A stretch of DNA of 64,000 nucleotides from Marinomonas vulgaris (GTDB lineage Bacteria > Pseudomonadota > Gammaproteobacteria > Pseudomonadales > Marinomonadaceae). The stretch is from assembly GCF_018145875.1 (NCBI RefSeq), contig NZ_JAGSSV010000015.1, positions 1-64,000 on the forward strand, read 5' to 3'. The first letter of the stretch is position 1; each line of letters starts with the position of its first letter. The translations under genes were made by a program, and so were the position numbers. This document shows, piece after piece, positions 1 through 8,404 of this stretch. The notes beneath the pieces were generated by a model, which worked only from the letters and a program-made list of their open reading frames with translations, was not told where the DNA came from and did no database searches.

Positions 1-3000
1 CGGTAACGGCGGGTGACTTAACGGTTAATGCGGGTACGAATGCAGGTAACGGCATCGCGGCGTCTGGCAATGTCTTGCTGAAAGCTAATGGTACAAGTTC
101 TGATTTGAATTTGAACGCCAACGTGACCAGCAGCGCAGGCCACATCAGCCTGAACGCCGCACAAGACGTGTTGCTCAGCGCAACACTGAACACCACTGGC
201 ACAGACAAAACTGTCGATGTGTTGGCGGCAAACAATGTGACCATGTCCAACGGTGCGACCATCACCACGAACAACAGTGATGCACGTCTTGAAGCAACCT
301 CTGGCAACATCACGACTGAGATCGTTAACCTGGGCACAGGCAGTTTGAATCTCATTGCCGGCACAGACATCTTGGATATTGATGACAGCAGCTTAATCAC
401 CGCCAACGGCTTGACTATGACGGCGGTAGGGGCGATTGGTTCAGCGACCAATACTCTGAACACCACGGTGGGTACGTTAGTAGCCAGCGCCACCAATGGC
501 AGTGTGTATGTTACAGACACTGATGATCTTATCGTTGGCAATGTGACCAGCTCGAACGATGTTGCGTTTGTGACGTCAGGCGCTTTGACCATGGCCGATA
601 ACGCCATGATCACGGCGAACAACTTGAGCTTGTCAGCAGGGGCAGCAATCGGTTCTGCGACCAATGCTATGACCACTACGGTTGAGACGTTAACAGCCAG
701 TGCCGGTGCAGGCAGTGTGTTTGTGACGGAAACAGATGGTCTGACACTAGGTGAAGTAACCAGCACCAACGGTGATGTGACCTTGACGACAACCGCAGGG
801 AATCTCGTGTTGGATCAAGCGGTAACGGCAAACGCGGTGAACTTAGTATCTGGTGCAAGCATTGTTGATGCAGGTACAAATGGCTTAATCACAGCGGATA
901 CCTTGACCATGACGGCGGTAGGGGCGATTGGTTCAGCGACCAATACTCTGAACACCACGGTGGATACGTTAATCGCTAGTGCCACCAATGGCAGTGTGTA
1001 TGTCACTGACACTGATGATCTTATCGTTGGTAATGTGACCAGCTCGAATGAAGATGTTGTATTGGCTGCGTCAGGTGCTTTGACCATGGCCGATAATGCC
1101 ATGATCACGGCGAACAACTTGAGCTTGTCAGCAGGGGCAGCAATCGGTTCTGCGACAAATGCTATGACCACTACGGTTGAGACGTTAACAGCGAGTGCCG
1201 GTGCAGGCAGTGTGTTTGTGACGGAAACAGATGGTCTGACACTAGGTGAAGTAACCAGCACCAACGGTGATGTGACCTTGACGACAACCGCAGGGAATCT
1301 CGTGTTGGATCAAGCGGTAACGGCAAACGCGGTGAACTTAGTATCTGGTGCAAGCATTGTTGATGCGGGTACAAATGGCTTGATCACAGCGGATACCTTG
1401 ACCATGACGGCGGTAGGGGCGATTGGTTCAGCGACCAATACTCTGAACACTACGGTGGGTACGTTAATCGCCAGCGCCACCAATGGCAGTGTGTATGTTA
1501 CAGACACTGATGATCTTATCGTTGGCAATGTGACCAGCTCGAACGATGTTGCGCTTGTGACGTCAGGTGCGTTGACCATGGCCGATAACGCCATGATCAC
1601 GGCGAACAACTTGAGCTTGTCAGCAGGGGCAGCAATCGGATCTGCGACCAGTGCTATGACCACCACGGTTGAGACGTTAACAGCCAGTGCCGGTTCAGGC
1701 AGTTTGTTTGTGACGGAAACGGATGGTCTGACACTAGGTGAAGTAACCAGCACCAGCGGTGATGTGACCCTGACGACAACCGCAGGGAATCTCGTGTTGG
1801 ATCAAGCGGTAACGGCAAACGCGGTGAACTTAGTATCTGGTGCAAGCATTGTTGATGCGGGTACAAACGGCTTGATCACAGCGGATACCTTGACCATGAC
1901 GACGCAAGAGGCGATTGGTTCAGCGACCAATACTCTGAACACTACGGTGGGTACGTTAGTAGCCAGCGCCACCAATGGCAGTGTGTATGTTACAGATACT
2001 GATGATCTTATCGTCGGCAATGTGACCAGCTCGAACGATGTTGCGCTTGTGACGTCAGGTGCTTTGACCATGGCCAACAACGCGATGATCACGGCAGATA
2101 ATTTGACCATGACAGCGGGTACGTCAATCGGTTCTGCGACCAATGCTATGACCACCACGGTTGAGACGTTAACGGCCAGTGCTGGTGCAGGCAGTGTGTT
2201 TGTGACAGAAACAGACAGCGTCCGCCTTGCGTCTATCACAGCAACTGATAATGCGGTAAATGTGACTGCTGCGTCGGATATTACGATCGACCGCGTTATC
2301 GCTAAGAGTGTCAGTCTTGTGTCCAGTGCGGGTAGCATTTTGAGTGGTTCAACCAGTACGGCTAACGTGACGGCAACGGATCTAAACTTGCAATCAGGCG
2401 CTAACCTAGGCACGGCGACGGCAAACCTCACCACGGATGTGGATGTGATCGAGGTGTTAAGCGGTGGCGGTGTGTATATCACGGAAGCGAATGATGTCCG
2501 TATCAATCGTGTGGCAGACAATGCGGGTGTGACAGGCAACAACGGTAATTTTGCCTTTACTACCACAGCAGGTGATATCGCGTTCAGTGATGGGGTTGTT
2601 ATAAATGGCTCTGGCGATATCCGTTTGGAAGCTGGCAATGGTACTTTGCTCGGTGAAGATCTAGCGATTAGCACGTCTGGCAATGTTGAGATGATTGCTG
2701 ATGCGTTAACGCTGGGCAATGTCGAAGCCACGAATGTGTCATTAACGGCTAAGAAAACAGACATTGCTTTCAGTCAGATTAAAGCTGATGAAACAGCCAC
2801 TTTGTTAGCGGCCGGTAAGCTATTGTCGGTGGCGGATGACTCGGTTGAGACAAATGTTACTGCGTCTACCTTTAACGTTAGCTCGAAAGGTCATGCGTTA
2901 GATCTTGTGAATAACGGCTTTATTACCGCTGTGGCGAATGTGTCTGATGATTTGATTACGGTGAAGGCCGATGTTTTGGTGAATAAAGGCACATTCGGTG

Positions 3001-3617
3001 ATGCTCAACGCATAACTAGTGGTCAAGATTCTTACATCACAAGTAACAACGATGCGGAAAAAGCGATTTATGCTCAGTTCGTTTCTCAAAATCCATCGGC
3101 TCAATATGGCAGCATGGTTGAGGATACCTTGTCGGAAGGGCAAATGGAGCAAAGTCTCATTGGCTTCGAGTCCCTCAATAACGCTAATAATTCACAACAA
3201 AACGACGTTGAAAATAGCTTGTTGTCTCGATTACAAGATGAAAACCGTGCTGCGTTAGCAGATCAGCAAAATGGCGTTGACGATTTTGTGTATATATCCC
3301 GTACAGAGGCTAATGCAGGGAATCGTTCTGAATCGAACGGTGCATCGGAAGCGAAAACTCAAATTGAGCAACAATTAGAAGCGTCCATTTTGCGTGGTAG
3401 TTCGCAAACAGCTGGTGCAAATAATGGTCTTACTTTTGGAGGGGATGTTGACCAAGGTCGCCCAAGCATGTCGCCAATACAAACCTTAATGTCTGACTTG
3501 GTGAATACAAACGGTAACCGCCAAATTGATATTTTAGGCAACACGACGGCCGATTATTTGTTCTTCTATTCTACAGATGACAATGACGAAGAATCGATTC
3601 TTGAATCTATTCTATAA
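1..3617 (+). CDS. Giant repetitive filamentous adhesin-like surface protein, C-terminal part (5' end outside window)
   Basis: The reading frame is open from base 3 with no credible start, so the gene begins to the left of the window; about 1,200 C-terminal residues are visible. The sequence is rich in Thr, Ala, Asn, Ser and Gly and I see no cysteine. Short beta-strand repeats resemble filamentous haemagglutinin/LktA-type adhesins. Four near-identical 164-165-residue units fill about bases 390-2215, then degenerate repeats run to about base 2980. The last ~200 residues are non-repetitive, polar and acidic, ending in a D/E-rich tail. There is no autotransporter or two-partner beta-barrel and no RTX nonapeptide. 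The genes just downstream encode a TolC channel, adaptors and a SecA-like ATPase, so this is probably their substrate (inference). Adhesion or biofilm function is inferred from the repeat style only. Confidence 0.8.
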   Translation, partial: VTAGDLTVNAGTNAGNGIAASGNVLLKANGTSSDLNLNANVTSSAGHISLNAAQDVLLSATLNTTGTDKTVDVLAANNVTMSNGATITTNNSDARLEATSGNITTEIVNLGTGSLNLIAGTDILDIDDSSLITANGLTMTAVGAIGSATNTLNTTVGTLVASATNGSVYVTDTDDLIVGNVTSSNDVAFVTSGALTMADNAMITANNLSLSAGAAIGSATNAMTTTVETLTASAGAGSVFVTETDGLTLGEVTSTNGDVTLTTTAGNLVLDQAVTANAVNLVSGASIVDAGTNGLITADTLTMTAVGAIGSATNTLNTTVDTLIASATNGSVYVTDTDDLIVGNVTSSNEDVVLAASGALTMADNAMITANNLSLSAGAAIGSATNAMTTTVETLTASAGAGSVFVTETDGLTLGEVTSTNGDVTLTTTAGNLVLDQAVTANAVNLVSGASIVDAGTNGLITADTLTMTAVGAIGSATNTLNTTVGTLIASATNGSVYVTDTDDLIVGNVTSSNDVALVTSGALTMADNAMITANNLSLSAGAAIGSATSAMTTTVETLTASAGSGSLFVTETDGLTLGEVTSTSGDVTLTTTAGNLVLDQAVTANAVNLVSGASIVDAGTNGLITADTLTMTTQEAIGSATNTLNTTVGTLVASATNGSVYVTDTDDLIVGNVTSSNDVALVTSGALTMANNAMITADNLTMTAGTSIGSATNAMTTTVETLTASAGAGSVFVTETDSVRLASITATDNAVNVTAASDITIDRVIAKSVSLVSSAGSILSGSTSTANVTATDLNLQSGANLGTATANLTTDVDVIEVLSGGGVYITEANDVRINRVADNAGVTGNNGNFAFTTTAGDIAFSDGVVINGSGDIRLEAGNGTLLGEDLAISTSGNVEMIADALTLGNVEATNVSLTAKKTDIAFSQIKADETATLLAAGKLLSVADDSVETNVTASTFNVSSKGHALDLVNNGFITAVANVSDDLITVKADVLVNKGTFGDAQRITSGQDSYITSNNDAEKAIYAQFVSQNPSAQYGSMVEDTLSEGQMEQSLIGFESLNNANNSQQNDVENSLLSRLQDENRAALADQQNGVDDFVYISRTEANAGNRSESNGASEAKTQIEQQLEASILRGSSQTAGANNGLTFGGDVDQGRPSMSPIQTLMSDLVNTNGNRQIDILGNTTADYLFFYSTDDNDEESILESIL
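390..2215 (+). repeat. Tandem 492/495-bp coding repeats, about 3.7 copies
   Basis: The same ten-base landmark occurs at 419, 911 and 1406, and in diverged form at 1898, giving periods of 492, 495 and 492 bp (164-165 residues). The extra codon lies in the second unit. Copies are nearly identical in DNA as well as protein, which points to recent duplication or gene conversion. Each unit contains two related halves sharing an AIGSAT...TTV...TL core and a VTDTDDL or VTETDGL strand, plus a short linker ending in GLITAD. Confidence 0.9.
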
Positions 3618-3639
3618 GCTGAAACATACTCTAAATAAT

Positions 3640-3674
3640 AGTGACTAGAGGGGAGTGATCTTCTCTTAGTCACT
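3640..3674 (+). other. RNA hairpin between adhesin and TolC genes
   Basis: The outer arms AGTGACTA and TAGTCACT pair perfectly. The stem continues with one bulge and two G-T wobbles to about 14 bp, closing a small loop. No run of T follows, so it is not a standard intrinsic terminator. It lies 23 bases after the adhesin stop and just before the ribosome binding site of the channel gene. It could stabilise the adhesin message or lower read-through (inference). Confidence 0.6.
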
Positions 3675-3693
3675 GAGTTTAAGGAAAATGATA

Positions 3694-5352
3694 ATGAAAA
3701 AAAGTTCAGTGATATACATACCTGCACTCCTTGCATCTTGTTCTTTCGTCAGTTTATCTGTTGCTGCAGAAAGAGTTGTTGCGCCACAAGAGGGTGTGAA
3801 AGACAGTGTATTTACCTTGTCTGATGGCTCAGATCAGGCCGACCCCTCGCTGTCGAAAGCACTAGATGATGTGCTGGCTAATTCTAACGCTGATGCAGCG
3901 CAACCCGCTGATCCACGGGAAAGAGTATTAAGCGTTAACAGTATTGTTCAGCAAGTATTAAAGCAAAACTCACAAGTTATCTATGCGGACATTCAACGTC
4001 AGGTTAGTGCGGAAAAGGTAAATTACGAGAATGGCGCATATCAGTCTGAGTTCTTTTCCAGTTTAAATTACAGTGATGCGCATACTCAGCGGACTGCGCA
4101 AGAGAAACTGTCATCTACTACAGCTGCTAATTTAAATATTTTGGATGAAACCAATACCTCATTCAGTGCAGGCGTGCGTAAATTGCTCACCACGGGTGGT
4201 GAAGCCACAATCAGCTTTGATACAGTGGAAAAAGACAACAACATTATCCCTTATTCATATACCTATTCTGATACACCAGAGCGTGATTCTGAATTTACCA
4301 GTGCGGTCAGGCTTCAACTCACTCAGCCATTATTAAAAGGCCTTAATAATGTTGAGGTAGAATCCCGTATTCGTCGTGCTGAACTTGAGGTAGATATTGT
4401 TGAAGCACAATATCAACAACAGTTACTAAAAATAGTGTCCCAATCCCTGTCTTTATATTGGCAGCTATACAAAGCGACGCGCTTTTTAGAGATACGTAAT
4501 TTGGCGGTTGAGAATGCTGAAAAAATGGTAATTGATATTGAAACACGTATCAAAAATGGTAAAGAGCCTGAAAGTGCTTTGGTGGATGCTAAGTCTGAAT
4601 TGCTAAAGCGTATGGTTGCATTAGCCAGTGCTCGACAAGTACAGAATGAAGTCAGTTATCAAATTTCCACCCTGGTTAACGATGATTCTGATAACCTCGG
4701 TATGGTTCGATATGTGCTCCAGTCTGGCCCTAATCATGCGCCATTTGAGTTATCTGGTTCGTTTGAAGAGTACTATCAAAGGGTTTACGCTATCTGGCCG
4801 AATGCAAAAATTCTACAACAAAATATTGCTATTCAGGATGAAGAAATTCGGGTGGCAGAGGACAGCGATTTACCAACCTTGGATTTAGAGCTGGGTTACA
4901 GCACAAGCAACCTAGCGAGAAGCAGTAATGCGGGGGACGCATTTGATCAAGAATATCCAACTTGGAATATAGGGCTAAACTTCTCAATGCCAATTGGTCA
5001 AAATCAGCGTGCAACCGCACAAAAATCCATGGCCATGTTGAAACAAGAACAACATAAGCAAGACCTGAGAGCGGTTGAAGTCAGTTTAAAAAATGACTTA
5101 CGTGCACGTTTATACCAAGTACGAACCACCCATCAAGAGATGAGCAATTTAAAAGAAAATATTGATATTCTTGAAGAGTTGTATTTATCCGAAGTGCGTA
5201 AATTCAACTTGGGTTACGGTAATATTAAAGACATTTACCTACGAGAAGATACGCTTAATCTAGAGCGTCAACGCCATATTGATGGTGTGATTAAGTATGA
5301 ATTATCAAAAGTTTCTTTAGCGCTAGCTGATGGTTCATTACTCGATATGTGA
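3694..5352 (+). CDS. TolC-family outer membrane efflux/secretion channel
   Basis: Outer membrane factor that would form the trans-periplasmic tunnel for the export system encoded around it. A signal peptide is clear (MKKSS start, hydrophobic core, cleavage near VAA-ER). It is followed by a variable ~60-residue segment and two outer-membrane-efflux repeats with long heptad-rich helices. The family usually has 420-500 residues; this one has about 552. An ATG also occurs at 3688, but the AGGA at 3682-3685 sits 8 bases from 3694 and only 2 from 3688, so 3694 is preferred. It lies between the giant adhesin and a periplasmic adaptor, all on one strand. The family assignment is firm; the substrate is inferred. 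Confidence 0.85.
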   Translation: MKKSSVIYIPALLASCSFVSLSVAAERVVAPQEGVKDSVFTLSDGSDQADPSLSKALDDVLANSNADAAQPADPRERVLSVNSIVQQVLKQNSQVIYADIQRQVSAEKVNYENGAYQSEFFSSLNYSDAHTQRTAQEKLSSTTAANLNILDETNTSFSAGVRKLLTTGGEATISFDTVEKDNNIIPYSYTYSDTPERDSEFTSAVRLQLTQPLLKGLNNVEVESRIRRAELEVDIVEAQYQQQLLKIVSQSLSLYWQLYKATRFLEIRNLAVENAEKMVIDIETRIKNGKEPESALVDAKSELLKRMVALASARQVQNEVSYQISTLVNDDSDNLGMVRYVLQSGPNHAPFELSGSFEEYYQRVYAIWPNAKILQQNIAIQDEEIRVAEDSDLPTLDLELGYSTSNLARSSNAGDAFDQEYPTWNIGLNFSMPIGQNQRATAQKSMAMLKQEQHKQDLRAVEVSLKNDLRARLYQVRTTHQEMSNLKENIDILEELYLSEVRKFNLGYGNIKDIYLREDTLNLERQRHIDGVIKYELSKVSLALADGSLLDM

Positions 5353-5367
5353 CGCTATGGTGTTGTT

Positions 5368-5404
5368 CTCTTAGGTTTTTCTAGTTGAGAGAAAAACCTA
5401 AGAG
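5368..5404 (+). other. Perfect 15-bp stem, 7-nt loop hairpin between channel and adaptor genes
   Basis: The arms are CTCTTAGGTTTTTCT (5368-5382) and its exact complement (5390-5404), with a 7-base loop. It starts 16 bases after the TolC-like stop codon. No T-run follows the right arm, so termination would be weak on this strand. An RNase-processing or message-stabilising role is possible (inference). About 85 bases of plain AT-rich leader separate it from the next start. Confidence 0.7.
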
Positions 5405-5491
5405 TAAGCTTCTTATCGCAAATAGCCGAAAAAAGAAGTTAGGTTCGAGACTAATATCAAAAATAGTCGTAGTATTGAAAACGTCCTATTG

Positions 5492-6316
5492 ATGATGAAA
5501 AGTAGTCACAGCATGATAGCAATAAAAAAAAGTGTTGCCGGTTTGTTAATGGGGTTGAGCGTGTCTTTTGTGGGTGCTCAACCTGTGGTTGGTGTTTTGT
5601 ATCCTGATATGAACTTGAAATTAGCCATGGCAGACAGTGGTGTGATACGCCATGTTCATGTGAAATCAGGCTCTGTCGTGAAGGCGTCTGACCCTCTCAT
5701 TACCCTAGACAGCACAATGCAGTCGCTCGAAGAAAAACGCAATAAACTAATTTGGCATGACACTAAAGAGCAGCAGAGTTTAGTGGCGCGACGTGATATT
5801 TTGCAGCAAAAGTATACGGTTGCTCGATTACTTTATGAGGAATCCCGTTCGATCAGTCTAGATGAACTAGATGGATTGAAATTGCAACTCATTGACCTAG
5901 AAGGTCAAATTGCTCAGCTTAATGAACGTGAAGAGCGTGAGCGCATTGAGTATGAAATCAGTGCACAACGTGTGAAAGATCGCATTCTACGTGCTCCCAT
6001 TGCTGGCATAGTTACCCAGGTGGTTCAACATCAGGGTGAATGGGCGCCTGTCGGTGAGCCTATTATTGGTTTAGTCGATGTGACTAAATTGTACGTAAAG
6101 CTCAATGTTCGTGACGCCGTTGCTCGGAATCTAGCCTTAGATTCCACCATCCCCGTGCAAGTCGAAAACCTTTCAATTCAACAAGGCTATATTGACTACA
6201 TTGCCCCCATAGCTGACGCCGCAAGTGGTTTGGTTGAGGTGAAAATTAAGCTAAATAATCCTGATGGTGCGATGCGACCTGGTGTGAGAGTGTCTGTCGA
6301 TTTAGACAGTCACTAG
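5492..6316 (+). CDS. Periplasmic adaptor (HlyD/RND membrane-fusion family)
   Basis: A periplasmic adaptor of about 274 residues. It has an N-terminal hydrophobic signal (cleavage near VGA-Q), a first lipoyl half (SGVIRHVHVKSGSVVKASD), a coiled-coil hairpin of about 80 residues rich in Glu, Lys and Gln, a second lipoyl half (ILRAPIAGIVTQVV) and a beta-barrel ending MRPGVRVSVDL. This is the standard order for adaptors that bridge an inner membrane pump to TolC. It is shorter than most because it lacks a long membrane-proximal domain. The start is uncertain: ATGs at 5492, 5495 and 5513 are all possible and none has a strong ribosome binding site. It is the second gene after the adhesin, so it probably docks on the adjacent channel. 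Confidence 0.8.
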   Translation: MMKSSHSMIAIKKSVAGLLMGLSVSFVGAQPVVGVLYPDMNLKLAMADSGVIRHVHVKSGSVVKASDPLITLDSTMQSLEEKRNKLIWHDTKEQQSLVARRDILQQKYTVARLLYEESRSISLDELDGLKLQLIDLEGQIAQLNEREERERIEYEISAQRVKDRILRAPIAGIVTQVVQHQGEWAPVGEPIIGLVDVTKLYVKLNVRDAVARNLALDSTIPVQVENLSIQQGYIDYIAPIADAASGLVEVKIKLNNPDGAMRPGVRVSVDLDSH

Positions 6317-6476
6317 CATTTATCTATAAAATCTTCCGATAAGTTGTTTGTATGGGAACATTGGTTTTCAACGCTAAATCGAAAATGTTTGCTCACTGTT
6401 CTTTTTTAATTATTGCGATAATCAATTTAATAACACAAAAGCGCTTTTGCGTTTCTGGTAAAGGTCAATAAATACG

Positions 6477-8324
6477 ATGGCATCCGTTAATATTATCGAG
6501 TTTATCGATCGCCTTAGAGCGCTGCGTAAGCGCAATTTCCAATCGTCTCCAGACGTTTTCTGGGCTGATTTTGTCAATATTTCTTCTGTGCTCTGCCTTT
6601 CTGAAGGGGCACATATCCTGACAGTGACGGGGGCAGCATCACTGGTACTTCAACAAGAACAGATTGCCTCTGTAGACTCTTTCAATCAAAAGGTTAGTTT
6701 ACTTTCGCTCCCTGAATCAGAGTGGTTAACGGACTTAGTTGAGCGAGGGTTAAAAAATGGCTTTTCTGCTCATCATGATAAAGTCGCCCTACAAGACAAA
6801 CCCCATTGGTTGTGTTTCAGGTTAACCACATTACAACCCAGAGTGCTGATATTAAAAATAGCTGAAGAAAACAATGCTCGACTGAGCGATGTGGTGCTTC
6901 GAGCTCAACTAATGGCAGATATAGCCAGTGATGTGCCTGCTAAAGATGATAAAAGCGAAGCGGATTCTTTGTCACTGTTGTCGGTGATGCCTGAAATATA
7001 CGCGGCTGAATCATTAGGCTTATCCGCTTATGCTTTAGTCAATGAGTTGGTTGCGAAATGCAATGATATTGATTTGTCCGCAATAGGCTGGCAAAGAAAT
7101 GAATATGTGCGGATAGAGTGTATTAGTCATTTTGATCGTTTTGAAGAAAAGGCTGACCTAATAAAACTGTATGAAGCAGCATTGGAAGAAGCGGTTGATC
7201 AGCATTCTGTGTTACACCTTTCTTATGCGAACACAACCGATGGCATGATCGTCTTAGCTCATGAACAATTACGCCGGGCACTGGGTTGCGACGATTTAGC
7301 AACACTGGTTATTTTTGACACCAAAGGTAAGCCTATCGGCAGTGTGCTAATTGTAAAGATGAAAGGGCAGATACCGTCGAGTGTGGTGCACTCATTAACC
7401 TTTGTTTTGAGTCTTCTGTCGAGTCGATTTGATGACCTTAAACGCCAACAGGATGGTTTTTGGAAACGACTAAAACACAAAGCATCTAACGCTTTGGAAG
7501 TATTAATCGGTCCTGAATGGTTATGGACAAAAGTCGCTTCTGTGTTATTAGGAGCAATCGCTATTTGGTTGGTATTTGGCTCTTTAAGTTTTCGAATTGA
7601 GTCAAATGGGGAGTTTTTAACCGACCGGACCCAGAGAATCAATGCATCACAAGATGGTGTTGTGAACGAAGTACTTGCTACGGTCGGAGACAATGTTGAG
7701 CAAGATCAAACTTTGTTAGTACTTGAAAAACAGGATATTTTGTTGCAATTAACCGAGTTGTCCGCAGAGCGACAACGCTATCTATCAGAAGAAGATAAAG
7801 CCAGGGCGACTAATGACATTATTGAAACTGAAATTGCCAAAGCCCGTGGTGCACAAATTGATGCTCGTATTGCTCGAGTGCAGGGGATGCTGGATGAGAC
7901 CAGTATTCGTTCACCTTTTTCGGGTGTCATCATTGAGGGTGAGCGCAAAGACTTATTAGGAGCACCGATTCGAAAAGGCGATGCATTGATGACGGTGGCC
8001 CGAATCGAAGATATTTATTTGACCTTATCGGTCGATGAACGGGATATCCATTTTGTTGAAGTGGGTGATCGTGGTGAGTTTGCTTTAGTGAGCCAGCCTT
8101 TGTCACCATTGGCTTTTGAAGTGGATAAAATTATTCCGATTGCTGTGGATAGTGGTCAAAAAGGGGCGGCTTTTCAAGTGAAGGCCAAGCTGCTTGAAGC
8201 GCCACAAACTTGGTGGCGTCCAGGTATGACGGGCGTGGCTAAGATTGATAAGGGGGAAGCCGCACCTTATTGGATTTTAGGTCATAGGTCTTACAATCAG
8301 TTAAGGCTGTTATTGTGGTGGTGA
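6477..8324 (+). CDS. GAF-like/HlyD fusion: inner-membrane adaptor with large cytoplasmic domain
   Basis: The 615-residue protein has two parts. Residues 1-345 carry no signal peptide and look cytoplasmic; about 185-325 resemble a GAF fold (inference from pattern, not a profile match). One membrane span at about 350-370 is followed by an HlyD-type periplasmic region: lipoyl half-motifs QDGVVNEVLATVGDNVEQDQ and IRSPFSGVIIEG around a short coiled coil, then a barrel ending WWRPGMTGVAKI. A normal HlyD has only a short cytoplasmic tail, so the cytoplasmic part is unusual. It may be where the SecA-like ATPase or substrate docks (speculative). A 160-base AT-rich gap precedes it and could hold a promoter, though I could not assign one. 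The M50 fusion gene follows about 80 bases later. Confidence 0.75.
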   Translation: MASVNIIEFIDRLRALRKRNFQSSPDVFWADFVNISSVLCLSEGAHILTVTGAASLVLQQEQIASVDSFNQKVSLLSLPESEWLTDLVERGLKNGFSAHHDKVALQDKPHWLCFRLTTLQPRVLILKIAEENNARLSDVVLRAQLMADIASDVPAKDDKSEADSLSLLSVMPEIYAAESLGLSAYALVNELVAKCNDIDLSAIGWQRNEYVRIECISHFDRFEEKADLIKLYEAALEEAVDQHSVLHLSYANTTDGMIVLAHEQLRRALGCDDLATLVIFDTKGKPIGSVLIVKMKGQIPSSVVHSLTFVLSLLSSRFDDLKRQQDGFWKRLKHKASNALEVLIGPEWLWTKVASVLLGAIAIWLVFGSLSFRIESNGEFLTDRTQRINASQDGVVNEVLATVGDNVEQDQTLLVLEKQDILLQLTELSAERQRYLSEEDKARATNDIIETEIAKARGAQIDARIARVQGMLDETSIRSPFSGVIIEGERKDLLGAPIRKGDALMTVARIEDIYLTLSVDERDIHFVEVGDRGEFALVSQPLSPLAFEVDKIIPIAVDSGQKGAAFQVKAKLLEAPQTWWRPGMTGVAKIDKGEAAPYWILGHRSYNQLRLLLWW

Positions 8325-8404
8325 GGGTGTGAAAAGAATTATTTTGTTCATGGTAGGCCGAAATCAACCTCTCGTAACAATTGGAAAAGGTAACGAAAAG
8401 CATC

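Noticed and set aside
390-2215. CRISPR or other non-coding array
   Set aside because: The repeats are about 492 bp, have no spacers and keep an open frame throughout.
815-2764. Long open frames on the minus strand within the adhesin repeats (up to 320 codons)
   Set aside because: They repeat with the same period as the plus-strand repeats and read as biased Val/Thr/Pro/Ser strings. They are shadows of the sense codons.
1-3617. Autotransporter or two-partner secreted protein with its own barrel
   Set aside because: No beta-barrel C-terminus is encoded and no TpsB gene follows. The N-terminus is outside the window, so an FHA-type N-terminal domain cannot be excluded.
7259-7693. 144-codon minus-strand frame in the GAF-like/HlyD gene
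   Set aside because: Antisense to a well supported gene; no homology recognised.
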